Made by a program: the position numbers and the translations under genes. Positions 27,889-36,365 of a stretch of 60,103 nt of DNA are shown here, one piece after another. This DNA is from Bacteroidales bacterium (lineage in GTDB: Bacteria > Bacteroidota > Bacteroidia > Bacteroidales > VadinHA17): positions 87,413 through 147,515 of the forward strand of contig JAJFVL010000061.1 in NCBI GenBank assembly GCA_021371855.1. Reading direction: 5' to 3'. The number at the start of each line of letters is the position of its first letter. Position 1 is the stretch's first letter. Below the pieces are notes generated by a model. That model was not told the origin of the DNA and did no database searches. It saw nothing but the letters and a program-made list of their open reading frames with translations.

Positions 27889-28224
27889 TTAAATATTATC
27901 TCTTATATCGAGAAGAATTGCTTTAATATTTTGAAGAGATTCGTTAATTTCAAATTTATAATCTGTCTCAGCCCATTTCTCCGACAATTTTTTCTTTGCG
28001 CCTGAAAGAGTCATTCCCTGATCTTTCACAAGATGATGAATGATTCTCAGATTTTTAATATCTGCCGGAGTAAATAACCTGTTTCCCTTTTTATTCTTCA
28101 TTGGCTTAAGGATGTCGAACTCATTTTCCCAAAAACGAACCGTTGATACGGGTACTCCAAGCATTTCAGCTACTTCACCAATAGAATAATAGAGTTTTTC
28201 GACCTTTTTTTCCTTATACGGCAT
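27889..28224 (-). CDS. MerR family transcriptional regulator
   Basis: This small regulator of 111 residues has a MerR winged helix at 8-76: YYSIGEVAEMLGVPVSTVRFW, then NRLFTPADIKNLRIIHHL. The remaining 35 residues (SGAKKKLSEKWAETDYKFE) form a short helix for dimerisation. It has no Cys and no ligand-binding domain, so it is not a metal sensor of the classical kind. This short form is common in Bacteroidota next to M23 peptidase and Nif3 genes, as here. Targets are unknown. It starts about 60 bases after the end of the upstream M23 peptidase gene and may be co-transcribed with it. Confidence 0.9.
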   Translation of the reverse strand: MPYKEKKVEKLYYSIGEVAEMLGVPVSTVRFWENEFDILKPMKNKKGNRLFTPADIKNLRIIHHLVKDQGMTLSGAKKKLSEKWAETDYKFEINESLQNIKAILLDIRDNI

Positions 28225-28283
28225 ATACCTATATTAATAAGAGAAAACACTAATAAAAAGTGGAAGGAAAATTATATAAAAGA

Positions 28284-29255
28284 CTAATCGAATGATTGTC
28301 CTGTTTTTGATGCAATTTCAATTATTCTCTCATAATCCGTAGCAGTAAGATCATTGAAATAGTAATTTACCGGATCTACATTTTCACCATTTAATTTGAC
28401 CTCATAATGCAAATGATTAGCAACCGAAGTGCCAGTATTTCCAACGAATCCTATTATATCTCCCCGCTGTACTTTCTGCCCTTTTCTGACATTGGCCCTG
28501 TCGAGATGAGCATAGACTGTAGAATATCCGAAACCATGATCAATAACAATATAATTACCATACCCTCTTTTTGAAGATTCAACTGTTGAGATAATCCCAT
28601 TACCGGTTGCATAGACATCAGTGCCTGCAGGAGCTGTGAAATCCATACCTGCATGAAACTTTGTGATTTTATAAATCGGATGTATTCTTAGTCCGAAACC
28701 GGAAGCTGTCCTTGTAAGGTCAGTATTGGAAACGGGGAGAATTGCAGGGATTGAACGAAGCATATCTCCCTTTTGCTTAGCCAGGTTAATCAGTTCATCA
28801 AATGATTTTGACTGAACAACTATCTTTTTTCTGATTTTGTCGAGTCGGCTTGCAGTTTCAATAACCAGTCTGGAGTTGTCATAACCTTCAAGAGCTTCAT
28901 ATCTGTTAACCCCGCCGATACCACCATCTCTCAAAGTAGCGGAAATAGGTTCTGCTTCAAAAATAGTTCTGTATAGATTATCATCAGTCTTCTGAAGATC
29001 TTCGAGCACATTTTCGACATCCTCCATCTCTCTGTGAATCAAGTCGTACTGAATAGACATCTGTTCTACTTCACGCTTCAGAGCCTTCTCTTTTGGAGAA
29101 TCGAAAAATGATGCAATAATGATCCAATAGATTAATGAAATTATCAAAGAACCGGCAAAGAAGGCAAAAAATCTAATCAACAATGCCTTGACACCAAGTC
29201 TTACTCTGTCAAAACTCAGAGAGTCGGGATTGAATTTATATTTTGTACGTGGCAT
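28284..29255 (-). CDS. M23 family metallopeptidase, membrane-anchored
   Basis: This LytM-type peptidoglycan endopeptidase is about 323 residues from the ATG at 29255; the upstream TTG at 29264 falls in a promoter box. One N-terminal membrane helix (about 28-50, LIRFFAFFAGSLIISLIYWI) anchors it, followed by a coiled coil (about 55-165) and the M23 domain (about 185-300). The zinc and catalytic residues are complete: HxxxD in FHAGMDFTAPAG, the His in VYAHLDRANV, and HxH in NHLHYEVKLNG. It should cut peptide crosslinks in the periplasm. It resembles the next M23 gene throughout, so the two are tandem paralogues, each with its own promoter. Confidence 0.92.
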   Translation of the reverse strand: MPRTKYKFNPDSLSFDRVRLGVKALLIRFFAFFAGSLIISLIYWIIIASFFDSPKEKALKREVEQMSIQYDLIHREMEDVENVLEDLQKTDDNLYRTIFEAEPISATLRDGGIGGVNRYEALEGYDNSRLVIETASRLDKIRKKIVVQSKSFDELINLAKQKGDMLRSIPAILPVSNTDLTRTASGFGLRIHPIYKITKFHAGMDFTAPAGTDVYATGNGIISTVESSKRGYGNYIVIDHGFGYSTVYAHLDRANVRKGQKVQRGDIIGFVGNTGTSVANHLHYEVKLNGENVDPVNYYFNDLTATDYERIIEIASKTGQSFD

Positions 29256-29261
29256 AATTGG

Positions 29262-29269
29262 CAAAGATA
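29262..29269 (-). promoter_or_regulatory. -7 promoter box for the first M23 gene (TATCTTTG)
   Basis: On the minus strand TATCTTTG matches TAnnTTTG and sits 6 bases before the ATG at 29255. This nearly leaderless layout decides the start codon against the TTG at 29264. Confidence 0.55.
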
Positions 29270-29352
29270 ATTAATTCTAAAAATAATAAAACCCAACATT
29301 CCAAATTATATTATGAATCTTGAGAAAAAATAGAATTAATCAAAGGAGGATT

Positions 29353-30321
29353 TTATCTGAGTTTTGATCTTGATTCGAATGCCTGGATCATTTCGTTAAA
29401 CTCCTCAGTAGTAATGTCGTTATTAAAGAAATTAATAGGATTCTTATGCTGGCCAAACTGATCTATCTGATAATGGAGATGAGGGCCTGAAGATATTCCT
29501 GTGCTTCCGCTCTGACCAATAAGGTCTCCACGTTTCACTTTTTCACCCACTGAGACTTTCATCTTACTGAGATGGCCATAAGTAGTCTGGAGACCAAATC
29601 CATGGTCAATTACCACGCAGTTTCCGAATCCACCTGAGTCCCATCCCGATTCTATAACTTTACCATCGCCGGTAGCATATACATCGGTACCATAAGGAAC
29701 ATGAAAATCCAATCCGTAATGCATTCGTGGGACACCAAGTACGGGGTGTACTTTCCGGAATCTGAATCCATCACTAATACCGTACTTTACATTAACAGGA
29801 CTTATTGCCGGCTGGTGGTCAATTTCATATTTCCACTCAGCAGACATTTCCTTTATTGACTCAAAGGATTCCTTCTGTATATTTGCCTTTCTTTTTAATT
29901 CTTCAATTTTTGATCTGTATGAAATAATAAGATCTGAATTCGTATAACCCATCAGATCGTTGAATTTGTCTACACCTCCGGCTCCAGCCTGTCGGTACGA
30001 TTCAGGAACACTCTCCATATCAAGGATTGGCCGGTATCGCCGGTCATCCGATTGTCTGAAACTGTTAAGGGCAGCTGCCTTACTATTCAGCTCGCGTCCT
30101 ACAAGTGAATATTTGAGTTTATAATTATCAATCTGCTGTTCCAGCAGTTTCTCCTTTGGTGATCCGAAAATGTTTTCAAATATGATCCCGTAAAACAATG
30201 CAATTACCACAGAAAACGAAACCCCCATTAAAACGCGTAAAAATTTCACTTTCCAATGAAGTTTTACCACCTTATATTGCAAATCAGTTAAATCGAGTAT
30301 GTACCTATGGTTCCGCTTCAA
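29353..30321 (-). CDS. M23 family metallopeptidase, membrane-anchored (paralogue)
   Basis: This 322-residue paralogue of the downstream M23 gene has the same order: a membrane helix (about 28-50, FLRVLMGVSFSVVIALFYG), a coiled coil (about 55-165) and the M23 domain (about 185-300). Active-site residues are HxxxD in MHYGLDFHVPYG, His in TTYGHLSKMKV and HxH in GPHLHYQIDQFG, so it should be an active endopeptidase. The only plausible start is a TTG (30321); there is no in-frame ATG before residue 32, which lies inside the membrane helix, and an in-frame stop lies five codons upstream. A promoter with both boxes precedes it. Confidence 0.88.
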   Translation of the reverse strand: MKRNHRYILDLTDLQYKVVKLHWKVKFLRVLMGVSFSVVIALFYGIIFENIFGSPKEKLLEQQIDNYKLKYSLVGRELNSKAAALNSFRQSDDRRYRPILDMESVPESYRQAGAGGVDKFNDLMGYTNSDLIISYRSKIEELKRKANIQKESFESIKEMSAEWKYEIDHQPAISPVNVKYGISDGFRFRKVHPVLGVPRMHYGLDFHVPYGTDVYATGDGKVIESGWDSGGFGNCVVIDHGFGLQTTYGHLSKMKVSVGEKVKRGDLIGQSGSTGISSGPHLHYQIDQFGQHKNPINFFNNDITTEEFNEMIQAFESRSKLR

Positions 30322-30360
30322 TGAATTACTTGTTTTTTAATTTTTATATATGGTTGTCGA

Positions 30361-30390
30361 CAAATCTAATCAAATAAATTAATTTTACAA
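30361..30390 (-). promoter_or_regulatory. Complete Bacteroidota promoter for the second M23 gene
   Basis: On the minus strand TTG (30388-30390), a 19-base spacer and TAGATTTG (30361-30368) give a textbook -33/-7 pair. The start codon at 30321 is about 40 bases downstream, so translation begins at the TTG. Confidence 0.65.
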
Positions 30391-30415
30391 ACCAAATTTT
30401 AGATATTTTAACATT

Positions 30416-33055
30416 ATGCCTAATAAAATGAAAGCCCAGGATCTTAGAAAACTATTTTTTGAATTTTTCAGATCAAAAGGCCATAATATAGTACCATCTG
30501 CCCCAATGATCATTAAAAATGATCCGACTCTTATGTTTACCAATGCAGGGATGAATCAGTTTAAAGATATATTTCTGGGTAACCAGCAACCAGTATTTAA
30601 GAGAGTTGCCAACTCCCAGAAATGTCTCAGGGTGTCAGGGAAACATAATGATCTCGAGGAAGTTGGCCACGACACATATCATCATACAATGTTTGAAATG
30701 CTTGGCAACTGGTCTTTTGGGGATTATTTTAAGAAAGAAGCTATTGAATGGGGATGGGAACTTCTTGTAAAAACGCTTGGAATACCTGAAGACAGGCTTT
30801 ACGCCACCATTTTTGAAGGAAGCAGAGAAGATAACGTTCCACGAGACGAAGAAGCTTTGGGATACTGGGAAAAATGCTTCTCAAATCCTGAAGGAAGGAT
30901 TATCGAAGGATCCAAAAAGGATAATTTCTGGGAAATGGGCGAAACAGGACCATGTGGCCCCTGCTCAGAGATACATATTGATATAAGGGATGACTATGAA
31001 AGGAAAAAAATACCGGGAAGGGAACTGGTAAATAAAGGTCATCCTCTTGTAATCGAAATATGGAATCTTGTATTCATTCAATACAACCGCCGTTCCGACG
31101 GAGTGCTCGAACAACTTCCAATGAAACACGTAGATACGGGAATGGGATTTGAAAGACTTTGCATGGTCATGCAGGGTAAAAAATCAAATTATGATACAGA
31201 TATCTTTCAGGCCATTATCGGAGAGATATCTGCTATTACAGGAAAAAAATACGGGGTAGATGAAAAATGGGATATTGCCCTCAGAGTCATTGCAGATCAT
31301 CTCCGGGCAGTTTCCTTCTCAATTGCCGACGGTCAGCTTCCTTCAAATAATAAGGCAGGTTATGTAATCAGAAGAATTCTCCGCCGTGCTGTAAGATATG
31401 GCTATAATAATCTTGGCACTGAGGAACCATTTATCTATAAACTTGTTCCTGTTCTTGCAAAAACCATGGGGGATCAATACCCTGAAATTCAGACCAGAAA
31501 AGAGCAGATCTCCAAAATCATTTTTGAAGAAGAGACTGCATTCCTCAAGACTCTGGGGAAGGGATTGAAGATGATGGAGAAGATGATCACTGATCTCAAA
31601 AACGAACATAAAAATATTTTGCCGGGAAAGGTGGCCTTTGAAATGTACGACACCTTCGGTTTTCCTGTTGACCTTACGCAGCTTATTCTCAAAGAGAATG
31701 ATATGCATCTCGATCATAAAGGATTTGAAGATGAAATGATGAATCAGAAAGAACGGTCGCGTGAAGATGCTTCGGTCGTGGCCGCAGACTGGACCATAAT
31801 AAAAGATATAGAAGGGACTGAATTCACAGGCTATGATAAGACCGAAGATGAAGTGATGATAACAAAATACCGTACTGTGAAGGTCAAGGGAAAAGAGAGC
31901 TGCCACCTTGTGTTTAACAAAACACCTTTTTATGCCGAGTCAGGAGGTCAGACAGGTGATACCGGACAAATAACCTTCGGAAATGAAAAGACTTCGATCA
32001 TCGATACCATTAAAGAAAATAACCTTATAATTCATATCACCAGGAAAATCCCCTCCGACCCATCAGCAGTCTTCATTGCCACGGTAGATCTGGAAAGACG
32101 GCTGATGACAGCAAACAACCATACAGCTACACATCTGATTCATTTTGCATTACGCTCTGTGTTAGGGAAACATGTGGAACAAAAAGGTTCTCTTGTCACT
32201 CCTGATCGTCTTCGTTTTGACTTCAGCCACTTCAGTAAATTAAGCAAAGAGGAATTGGCTAAAGTAGAAGGATTGGCAAACCGTCTCGTTAGAGAAAATC
32301 ACATCCGCAAAATTACCAACGTTCCCATGAAAGAGGCTCAGGATATGGGAGCTATGGCATTGTTTGGAGAAAAGTACGGGAGCATGGTAAGAGTCGTTGA
32401 ATTTGGAAAATCTGTTGAGTTATGCGGTGGAACACATGTCGAATCCACAGGAAGCATTGGTATAGTGAAAATAATTTCTGAAGGGGCAATAGCAGCGGGA
32501 GTAAGAAGAATTGAAGCTGTAACTGCTTCTAAAGCTGAAGAATACATTAACGAACGATTAAATACAATTGATGAAATAACTGCACTCCTTAAAAGTACAG
32601 GGAATGTTTCCGACAATGTACAGAAACTGATCAACGAAAACAATTCTCTTAAAAAGAGTATAGAGAAGTTTCAGATCCGATCAGCAGGTACTATGGTAAA
32701 GGACCTTATGGGAAACGCTGTAATTATAAACAATATTAAATTCGTTTCAGGTCAGCTTGAAACCGATTCGGCAGACGTTCTGAAGAATATAGCATATCAA
32801 TTGAAAAGCTCTTCGGATGATATTGTTCTTGTTATCGGATCAGAAATCAAAGAGAAAGCAAATCTGCTGGTTATGGTAAGCGACAATCTTGTAAAAACAA
32901 GGAATATCAGTGCCGTAACTCTTATTAAAGAGATCTCAGGTGAAATTAACGGAGGTGGAGGAGGACAACCGTTTCTTGCTACAGCCGGAGGCAAAAATCC
33001 AGCAGGAATAATACCTGCTATTGCTAAAGCTGCCGGATTACTTAAGAAATCATGA
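30416..33055 (+). CDS. alaS: Alanine--tRNA ligase AlaS
   Basis: AlaS charges tRNA-Ala and edits mischarged Ser or Gly. The protein is 879 residues, a full-length enzyme. The class II catalytic core (about 1-250) has TYHHTMFEMLGNWSFGDYF and NGQ-like adenylation motifs. The editing domain (about 560-720) has HxxxH in NHTATHLIHFAL and the zinc Cys/His in ELCGGTHVESTGSIG. The C-terminal C-Ala domain ends GGGGGQPFLATAGG. Its stop codon overlaps the next start as ATGA, coupling it to fadD. Confidence 0.97.
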   Translation: MPNKMKAQDLRKLFFEFFRSKGHNIVPSAPMIIKNDPTLMFTNAGMNQFKDIFLGNQQPVFKRVANSQKCLRVSGKHNDLEEVGHDTYHHTMFEMLGNWSFGDYFKKEAIEWGWELLVKTLGIPEDRLYATIFEGSREDNVPRDEEALGYWEKCFSNPEGRIIEGSKKDNFWEMGETGPCGPCSEIHIDIRDDYERKKIPGRELVNKGHPLVIEIWNLVFIQYNRRSDGVLEQLPMKHVDTGMGFERLCMVMQGKKSNYDTDIFQAIIGEISAITGKKYGVDEKWDIALRVIADHLRAVSFSIADGQLPSNNKAGYVIRRILRRAVRYGYNNLGTEEPFIYKLVPVLAKTMGDQYPEIQTRKEQISKIIFEEETAFLKTLGKGLKMMEKMITDLKNEHKNILPGKVAFEMYDTFGFPVDLTQLILKENDMHLDHKGFEDEMMNQKERSREDASVVAADWTIIKDIEGTEFTGYDKTEDEVMITKYRTVKVKGKESCHLVFNKTPFYAESGGQTGDTGQITFGNEKTSIIDTIKENNLIIHITRKIPSDPSAVFIATVDLERRLMTANNHTATHLIHFALRSVLGKHVEQKGSLVTPDRLRFDFSHFSKLSKEELAKVEGLANRLVRENHIRKITNVPMKEAQDMGAMALFGEKYGSMVRVVEFGKSVELCGGTHVESTGSIGIVKIISEGAIAAGVRRIEAVTASKAEEYINERLNTIDEITALLKSTGNVSDNVQKLINENNSLKKSIEKFQIRSAGTMVKDLMGNAVIINNIKFVSGQLETDSADVLKNIAYQLKSSSDDIVLVIGSEIKEKANLLVMVSDNLVKTRNISAVTLIKEISGEINGGGGGQPFLATAGGKNPAGIIPAIAKAAGLLKKS

Positions 33056-34923
33056 AAACAATCATGGATGTAAAAAGGACTTTTGATCTTATTCAGTGGA
33101 ATGTTGAAAAATATCCACGTGAAGATATGTATGGAGGCAGGAAAGATAAGGAATGGAAAACTTATTCAACTGAAGATGTAAATAATTATGTGAATTGGGT
33201 AAGCTACGGATTGCTTTCACTTGGCTACATAAAAGGAGATAAAGTTGCCACAATCTGCGGAAATAAGCCTGAATGGAACTTTATTGATCTGGGACTCGCC
33301 CAGGCTGGGTTGATACATATCCCTATATATCCCACCATCAGCACTGAAGAGTATAGTTACATACTTAACAATTCTGCCACTAAAATTATTATACTAAGTA
33401 ACAAATTAATGTATAATAAGGTTCGCCCTATCTCCGGCGAAATAGATAATCTTGATATCTTTTCGATTGATAAGATTGATGGGGTAAGATCTTTTGATGA
33501 GATCATTGAAGCAGGAAAAAGAAATGCAGACAAATTTCATGATATTCTTGAAGAAATAAAAGAGAGTATAAAACCAGAAGATCTGGTGTCAATTATTTAT
33601 ACATCAGGTACAACAGGAAATCCAAAGGGTGTGATGCTTTCACACAAGAATCTGATCTCCAACGCAATTTCAACAGCAAATGCTTACGATCTCGGATATG
33701 GAGACAGGGCAATAAGCTTTCTACCGCTTTGTCATGTTTATGAGAGAATGATGAATTACAATTTTCAGTATAAGGGGATAAGTACTTATTATGTCGAAAA
33801 TATGGGAACTATAACGGAGGCCATGAAAGAGGTAAAACCTCAGATCTTCAATACAGTTCCAAGACTTCTTGAAAAGATTTATGACAATATACTTAGCAAA
33901 GGGAGTAACCTCACATGGATAAAGAAAAAAATATTTTTCTGGGCAGTAGCCCTTGGACTAAAATACAGACTAAAAGGGAACTCTTCATTCTATAAATTCC
34001 GCCTCGGTATTGCAAGAAAGCTGGTTTTTAACAAGTGGAAGGAAGCTCTTGGTGGTGAGTTGAAGATCATAGTTGCAGGAGGCGCTGCCCTTCAACCAAG
34101 GCTGGAAAGGATTTTCTGGGCATCCGGAATATGTATCTCCCAGGGTTACGGACTTACAGAAACGTCTCCTGTGATTGCTGTTAATCCTCCATTTAAAGAT
34201 AAGGCCAGGTTTGGAACCGTTGGTCCGATTCTTGAAAATATTGAAGTTAAAATAGCTGATGATGGAGAGATTTTATGCAGAGGCGAAAATGTTATGATGG
34301 GGTATTACAAAGCACCTGAACTTACTGCCGAAGCTATCGACAAGGATGGCTTTTTCCATACAGGAGATATCGGAGTACTTGAAGATGGTAAATTTTTAAG
34401 GATAACCGACAGAAAAAAGGAAATGTTTAAACTATCTGCAGGGAAATATATTGCACCTCAGGTAATTGAGAACAAACTTAAAGAATCGCTGTTTATCGAA
34501 CAGGTAATGGTAATTGGTGAAAACGAAAAATTTGCCAGTGCACTCATTTCTCCCAATTTCTCCTATCTGCATGACTGGTGCTCATTGAATAAGATCCAGT
34601 TCAGGGATAACATTGATCTTATAGAACAGCCTGAAGTAATTGAAAAATTTGCCAAGGAAGTAAAGGAAGTAAATCAATCTCTAGGAGAGTATGAGCAGAT
34701 TAAGAGATTTCGTCTGGTAACTGAAGAATGGAGTCCGCAGACAGGTGAATTATCACAAACATTAAAGCTGAAAAGAAATTTTATCTCAAAGAAATACAAA
34801 GAGATAATTTCAGAAATATATTTCACAACAGGAAAAGAGACTAATATGCTGGTGAAAATCAAGAAAAGCATTAAACGAATAACAAACATCAGCGAAATTC
34901 TGAAAAATCTGCCTAAATTTTAG
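33052..34923 (+). CDS. Long-chain fatty-acid--CoA ligase (AMP-binding)
   Basis: This acyl-CoA synthetase of the ANL superfamily is 623 residues. The P-loop-like motif reads IIYTSGTTGNPKGVMLSH, the adenine-site motif QGYGLTETSPVIAVN and the hinge motif TGDIGVLEDGKFLRITDRKKE. The FadD/FAA type is suggested by length and by the closing region with the conserved Lys in LKLKRNF. It activates fatty acids with ATP and CoA at the inner membrane face. Its start overlaps the alaS stop (ATGA), an arrangement without an obvious functional link. I do not assign a specific substrate length. Confidence 0.9.
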   Translation: MKTIMDVKRTFDLIQWNVEKYPREDMYGGRKDKEWKTYSTEDVNNYVNWVSYGLLSLGYIKGDKVATICGNKPEWNFIDLGLAQAGLIHIPIYPTISTEEYSYILNNSATKIIILSNKLMYNKVRPISGEIDNLDIFSIDKIDGVRSFDEIIEAGKRNADKFHDILEEIKESIKPEDLVSIIYTSGTTGNPKGVMLSHKNLISNAISTANAYDLGYGDRAISFLPLCHVYERMMNYNFQYKGISTYYVENMGTITEAMKEVKPQIFNTVPRLLEKIYDNILSKGSNLTWIKKKIFFWAVALGLKYRLKGNSSFYKFRLGIARKLVFNKWKEALGGELKIIVAGGAALQPRLERIFWASGICISQGYGLTETSPVIAVNPPFKDKARFGTVGPILENIEVKIADDGEILCRGENVMMGYYKAPELTAEAIDKDGFFHTGDIGVLEDGKFLRITDRKKEMFKLSAGKYIAPQVIENKLKESLFIEQVMVIGENEKFASALISPNFSYLHDWCSLNKIQFRDNIDLIEQPEVIEKFAKEVKEVNQSLGEYEQIKRFRLVTEEWSPQTGELSQTLKLKRNFISKKYKEIISEIYFTTGKETNMLVKIKKSIKRITNISEILKNLPKF

Positions 34924-34982
34924 GCTACCAAAGTTTAGAACGAGAGAAATTTGGCATCTCTCTTTTCAGAAGTTTCGATTTT

Positions 34983-35014
34983 TTGCAGATGAGATTTTAA
35001 ATTTTGTATTTTTG
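34983..35014 (+). promoter_or_regulatory. Promoter for the DUF6452 gene
   Basis: TTG (34983-34985), a 21-base spacer and TATTTTTG (35007-35014) form a complete -33/-7 pair. The ATG at 35030 is 15 bases downstream; a TTG at 35012 lies inside the -7 box and is not a start. Confidence 0.65.
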
Positions 35015-35029
35015 AGACTTTTAAGTGTG

Positions 35030-35518
35030 ATGAGAAATACAATTCCAGTAATCTTTGTTTTACTATTATCGGGCCTGTTCCTGACTTCCTGCACATCGGA
35101 ATCATGTTTAGATGAGACAGAAGCATTTCTTAAAATCTCATTCTACAAAAGTGCAACATCAAAACTTTCTGCTCCTGACAGTCTTACTATCTATGGACTG
35201 AATATGGTATCGGCTAAATTGTACAACAAAAGTACTGGTGTTCAGCCAGCCTCCCTACCGTTGAATGCTGCCACTGACAAATGTATTTTCATAATTAAAA
35301 TTAACGGGATAACCGATACTCTGGAGTTGACTTACAGCAGCTATCCGCATCTTATATCAAAAGAATGCGGATATACTTTTTATCATGACCTTATTCCTGA
35401 ATCACTTAAATGCACCACTACGGGCTTAGACTTCAAAAATATGGGGATTGATTCTATTAAAATAAGTAAAAATAATATTACGACTATTAATGAGGAGAAC
35501 ATACGCATATTTTACTAG
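35030..35518 (+). CDS. DUF6452 family lipoprotein
   Basis: This protein is about 162 residues from the ATG at 35030. A lipoprotein signal (MRNTIPVIFVLLLSGLFLTSC) places its Cys at residue 21. The mature part is a single small beta-rich domain with two or three more Cys (ESCLDETEAFLKISFY, DKCIFIIKI, SKECGYTFYH, LKCTTTGLDFKNMGIDS), matching the DUF6452 family. Its function is unknown. Its last 29 bases overlap the next gene (DUF6048), so the two are translationally coupled and probably act together at the outer membrane. Confidence 0.83.
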   Translation: MRNTIPVIFVLLLSGLFLTSCTSESCLDETEAFLKISFYKSATSKLSAPDSLTIYGLNMVSAKLYNKSTGVQPASLPLNAATDKCIFIIKINGITDTLELTYSSYPHLISKECGYTFYHDLIPESLKCTTTGLDFKNMGIDSIKISKNNITTINEENIRIFY

Positions 35519-36278
35519 TATCCTGCTTATCTTTTTCTGCAGTTTGTTGTCGTCCCATGCACAGGATACGGTTCTAATCCCTCTTAAAATCAAGGTTGGA
35601 CTGGAAGTTTCCGGTCCTGGTATCTATTTTTCAGATAAAAATATTCTTAATGCAGAAGGATATATTTCTGTTGACAGGAATGAAAAAATGGCTTTTACTC
35701 TTAATGCTGGTTATCTTGACTACAAGTATTCACAGTACAATTATAAATATCTGACCAAAGGAAGTTTTTTGCGTGCAGGAGTCGATTTCAACCTCCTGAA
35801 ACCCAAAAAGTCGCAGGGTAAATATTGGGCCGGAATCGGACTGCGATATGGTCTGAGTGTTTACAATTCAGAAGTACCGTCATTTAAAAAAGAAAATTAC
35901 TGGGGAACAGTCTTTTCTTCCGTTGGTACCCATACAAACTGGGCTCATTTTATTGAAGTATCCCCCGGAGTAAGGGCTGACGTGTTAAAGAATCTCAGTA
36001 TCGGATGGACTGTCAGTCTGAGAAAGTTGATTTATTCCGGTTCGGGTAATAACCTTAAGCCGATATACCTCCCTGGATACGGTAACACAGGAAAATCGGT
36101 AAGTACCGGGATAAGTTATTTCATTGTCTGGAACATACCATTTAAAAAGATAAATGTAATAATCAAAAAAGAAGAACCAGAAGAAACTGAAAATGAAGGA
36201 GATACCGGCAACTCTATAAATCAGGGAACTACAACTCCGCGAACAAACAGCAGACCACGCTCTCAGGGTATCATGTAA
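35490..36278 (+). CDS. DUF6048 family outer-membrane protein
   Basis: This 262-residue protein has a signal peptide (MRRTYAYFTSILLIFFCSLL, cut near SHAQ) and alternating beta-strands typical of an outer-membrane barrel (ERTAFTLNAGYLDY-like strands, YWAGIGLRYGLSVYN, THTNWAHFIEVSPGV). The last 45 residues are a polar, low-complexity tail rich in Glu, Asn, Thr and Pro, which may be surface-exposed or disordered. It matches the DUF6048 family, regularly paired with DUF6452. Function is not known. It starts inside the 3' end of the DUF6452 gene (29-base overlap). Confidence 0.82.
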   Translation: MRRTYAYFTSILLIFFCSLLSSHAQDTVLIPLKIKVGLEVSGPGIYFSDKNILNAEGYISVDRNEKMAFTLNAGYLDYKYSQYNYKYLTKGSFLRAGVDFNLLKPKKSQGKYWAGIGLRYGLSVYNSEVPSFKKENYWGTVFSSVGTHTNWAHFIEVSPGVRADVLKNLSIGWTVSLRKLIYSGSGNNLKPIYLPGYGNTGKSVSTGISYFIVWNIPFKKINVIIKKEEPEETENEGDTGNSINQGTTTPRTNSRPRSQGIM

Positions 36279-36365
36279 TATTATACCAACATATCGTACC
36301 AGACCATCTGAATGAATGACCTCAAGAAGAATGTCATACTGCAATACTGCAGAACCTCATAACAT

